6,764 nucleotides of DNA, taken from the NCBI GenBank assembly GCA_002084435.1, contig NBLG01000026.1, positions 1-6,764 of the forward strand, in the 5' to 3' direction. Origin of the DNA: Tenericutes bacterium 4572_104 (GTDB lineage Bacteria > Bacillota_I > Bacilli_A > Izemoplasmatales > UBA5603). The position numbers and the translations under genes were made by a program. Every line of letters begins with the position of its first letter. Position 1 is the stretch's first letter. Below are positions 5,482 through 6,764 of the stretch, one piece after another. The notes beneath the pieces were generated by a model, which was not told the origin of the DNA, searched no databases, and saw only the letters and a program-made list of their open reading frames with translations.

Positions 5482-5799
5482 CTAGTCATGCTTTTTTCTT
5501 GACGGTTTATTGTTTAATTTTTGTAAAAATATATTCCAAGCTGCTTGACATTCTGAATCTAAATTTGATTTTAAATGAAATAAAAGAGAACCAATATCTG
5601 GATTATCAGCATATTTTGGGTCTGACCAATGATCAAAATTTCCTTCTAATTTTTCAAGAAGGTACATTCCAACTGACTCTTTTTCCATAGAACCACGTGG
5701 TTTTAGAACATCTTCAACTGGATAAAAATGAATTTGCCTTAATTTTCCTTCTTTTTGCAATCTTTCAACTTCCTCTTTTGATAATTTTGATATTTTCAT
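5482..5799 (-). CDS. Hypothetical protein, 105 residues, with a distant hairpin-bridged SD
   Basis: A soluble, charged protein with no recognised family. Residues 1-22 are a Lys/Glu-rich helix (KLSKEEVERLQKEGKLRQI), 23-36 a short beta/Pro segment (HFYPVEDVLKPRG), 37-60 a likely helix ending in NFDHWSD, 61-97 include DNPDIGSLLFHLKS and AAWNIFLQKL, and the end is a basic tail RKKHD. The single Cys is C84. It has no signal or membrane segment. Codon use resembles the neighbouring genes. The unusual point is initiation: nothing purine-rich lies in the 25 bases before ATG 5799, but a full-consensus SD lies beyond a hairpin (see 5800-5836). Either the hairpin bridges the gap, or an insertion of the adjacent TnpB element separated the gene from its original leader. 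Confidence 0.75.
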   Translation of the reverse strand: MKISKLSKEEVERLQKEGKLRQIHFYPVEDVLKPRGSMEKESVGMYLLEKLEGNFDHWSDPKYADNPDIGSLLFHLKSNLDSECQAAWNIFLQKLNNKPSRKKHD

Positions 5800-5836
5800 A
5801 AGAATGGTTGAGAGGAGGAACTCAACCCACCTCCTT
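5800..5836 (-). promoter_or_regulatory. Hairpin-bridged Shine-Dalgarno of the 5482-5799 gene
   Basis: On the minus strand AAGGAGGTG (complement of 5828-5836) is a perfect match to the 16S anti-SD but lies 28 bases before ATG 5799, too far to work linearly. Between them GGTTGAG (5827-5821) pairs exactly with CTCAACC (5812-5806) around the loop TTCCTCCT. Folding this 22-base hairpin leaves six bases (ATTCTT) between SD and ATG, an ideal spacing. A comparable arrangement is described for phage T4 gene 25. The loop CCTCCT can alternatively pair with the SD AGGAGG, giving an off state or a pseudoknot. That the structure acts this way is inference. Confidence 0.55.
5806..5827 (+). repeat. 7-bp perfect inverted repeat, candidate left-end hairpin of the TnpB element
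   Basis: GGTTGAG (5806-5812), an 8-base loop, and CTCAACC (5821-5827). IS200/IS605-type elements carry subterminal hairpins near both ends, and this one stands about 70 bases before the TnpB start, where a left end would be expected. No flanking target motif can be fixed: TTCAT (5795-5799) or a TTGAT copy slightly further out are possible. The right end is outside the window, so the assignment cannot be closed. The same bases could be the translation structure of the minus-strand gene. Confidence 0.4.
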
Positions 5837-5860
5837 CTTTAAAAATTTTGAGAACAAATA

Positions 5861-5868
5861 TATAAATA
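5861..5868 (+). promoter_or_regulatory. Exact T4-type late promoter octamer upstream of tnpB
   Basis: TATAAATA matches the T4 late consensus at all eight positions. Transcription would begin at about 5874, leaving roughly 8 bases before the SD AGGAG (5882-5886) and about 24 before the TTG start. The spacing is sound, but about two such octamers are expected by chance in this window on both strands (assuming A and T near 33% each), so the call is tentative. Confidence 0.45.
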
Positions 5869-5897
5869 AATGAAATATTTTAGGAGATAGATTTGAA

Positions 5898-6764
5898 TTG
5901 AAACTAATAAGAACTGTTAAATTGAAATTAGATGTTCCTATTTCAGATCTACTTCCTACGTTTAAAAATTACACTGACTCCTATAATTATGTTTGTACAA
6001 CTGGTTGGAATGATAATGATTTCAATCAAGTGTCATTACATCATAAAACTTATCAAACAACTAAACAATTTCTTCCATCTCAACTAGCAATTTCTTCTAG
6101 AATGAAAGCTTCAGAAACTCTTAAAATATGTTTAAGAAGAAAACGAAAGAACAAGAAAGTTCGAAAACCTTCTTCAAAATTATGTTCTATTCGTTTAGAC
6201 AAGAATTCTTTTAATATTTGGTTCAACAAAAACCTAATTTCTATTCTAACTGTTGATGGAAGAAAGAAATATGAAATTAATATCCCAGAATATTTTCAAC
6301 AATATATAACATGGAGAAGAGGATCTGCTGATCTATTTATTAGAAGAAATCAAGTATTTTTAAATATAACCTTCAACAAAGAAATAGAAGATCCTCAACC
6401 TGTTGATATTCCATATATTATTGGAGTTGATAGAGGAATTATTAATATAGCTGTTTCCTCAAATAATAAATTCTATAAAGGAGATAAAGTTCAAAGAGTT
6501 TGTAATAAGTATAACTACTTACGAGGAAAATTACAAAGTTGTGGTTCTAAATCTGCTAAAAGACACCTTAAAAGATTATCTAAAAAGGAGAACCGTTTTA
6601 GAAGAGATGTAAACCATTGTATTTCTAAAGAAATAGTTAACTCATTACAAAGTAATTCAATTATAGTTCTTGAAGATCTAAAATATATTAGAAAAAGAAC
6701 TAAAAGTTGGTCGAAAGATCTAAATCGAAAGTTAAATACCTGGCCTTTTTCACAACTAGAACAA
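5898..6764 (+). CDS. tnpB: TnpB, IS605 OrfB-family RNA-guided nuclease; 3' truncated by window end
   Basis: 289 codons are visible and the frame is open at the last base. The start is TTG 5898: the frame is closed by a TGA at 5871, AGGAG (5882-5886) lies 11 bases before TTG, and the next in-frame ATG is deep in the protein. The N-terminus MKLIRTVKLKL is typical of the family, followed by a basic segment (RRKRKNKKVRKPSSK, about 83-97). RuvC I is IIGVDRGIINIAV with catalytic D178. A Lys/Arg-rich bridge (KRHLKRLSKKENRFRRD) follows, then RuvC II IIVLEDLKYIR with catalytic E259. The third RuvC Asp, the zinc ribbon and any omega-RNA/right end would lie beyond the edge. TnpB proteins are usually near 370-430 residues, so about 100 are missing. 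No tnpA is next to it, so it is probably an IS1341-like, TnpB-only element. It cuts DNA guided by an RNA from the element's right end and helps the element persist. It looks intact so far. Confidence 0.92.
   Translation, partial: MKLIRTVKLKLDVPISDLLPTFKNYTDSYNYVCTTGWNDNDFNQVSLHHKTYQTTKQFLPSQLAISSRMKASETLKICLRRKRKNKKVRKPSSKLCSIRLDKNSFNIWFNKNLISILTVDGRKKYEINIPEYFQQYITWRRGSADLFIRRNQVFLNITFNKEIEDPQPVDIPYIIGVDRGIINIAVSSNNKFYKGDKVQRVCNKYNYLRGKLQSCGSKSAKRHLKRLSKKENRFRRDVNHCISKEIVNSLQSNSIIVLEDLKYIRKRTKSWSKDLNRKLNTWPFSQLEQ

Larger units (their letters stand above)
5800..6764 (+). mobile_element. IS200/IS605-like, TnpB-only element (left part)
   Basis: The element is inferred from the TnpB gene and the hairpin at 5806-5827. 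The left boundary is placed near 5800 only because the minus-strand coding frame ends there and the hairpin begins just after; it is not proved by a target motif. The right end with its hairpin and guide RNA is outside the window. No tnpA-like Y1 transposase is present on this side. If the boundary is right, the element sits immediately upstream of the start codon of the divergent gene at 5482-5799. Confidence 0.5.

Noticed and set aside
5478..5690. Plus-strand frame of 70 codons
   Set aside because: Antisense to the 105-residue minus-strand gene; no SD, Leu/Phe-rich as expected for a shadow.
1..6764. tRNA genes, CRISPR arrays, rRNA and replication origins
   Set aside because: No cloverleaf-like or regularly spaced repeat structure and no origin-like repeats were seen on reading either strand; no search tool was run.

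Overview
The window looks like part of the genome of an AT-rich tailed phage (Caudoviricetes) with a T4-type head-assembly module. A prohead protease of the T4 gp21 family and a gp23-type major capsid protein lie on the same strand, with small coiled-coil genes between them where T4 carries its scaffold. A late-promoter-like octamer sits just before the capsid gene. Strong Shine-Dalgarno (SD) sequences and low GC suggest a low-GC bacterial host that uses SD-led initiation; the host cannot be named from this sequence.

Layout. 1-339 is the 3' end of a head gene, perhaps the portal. 342-1004 is the prohead protease. 1011-1361 holds a small gene that reads only if one or two frameshifts are allowed. 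1382-2082 holds two translationally coupled coiled-coil genes, the best candidates for prohead core or scaffold. 2083-2233 is a leader with a late-promoter-like element. 2234-3694 is the major capsid protein. A terminator follows, then a free-standing homing endonuclease gene (about 3774-4586), then a second terminator of the same unusual architecture.

From 4660 the window becomes accessory in character: a 70-residue gene split at a run of six C (4676-4889), two or three short minus-strand genes (4990-5271, perhaps 5317-5445, and 5482-5799), and a plus-strand TnpB (IS605 OrfB family) that starts with TTG at 5898 and runs off the right edge. The TnpB gene has no closed reading frame in the window but carries clear RuvC I and RuvC II motifs.

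How the genes fit together: the protease and the candidate core proteins would build and then mature the prohead. The capsid protein has (I/L)-x-E sites where T4 gp23 is cut. The endonuclease and TnpB are two unrelated nuclease-based selfish genes within 3 kb of the capsid gene. The most unusual structure is at 5797-5836, where a full-consensus SD for the minus-strand gene sits 28 bases from its start codon, with an exact 7-bp hairpin between them that would bring it to about 6 bases. The hairpin loop is itself complementary to the SD. The same hairpin could instead be the left end of the TnpB element.
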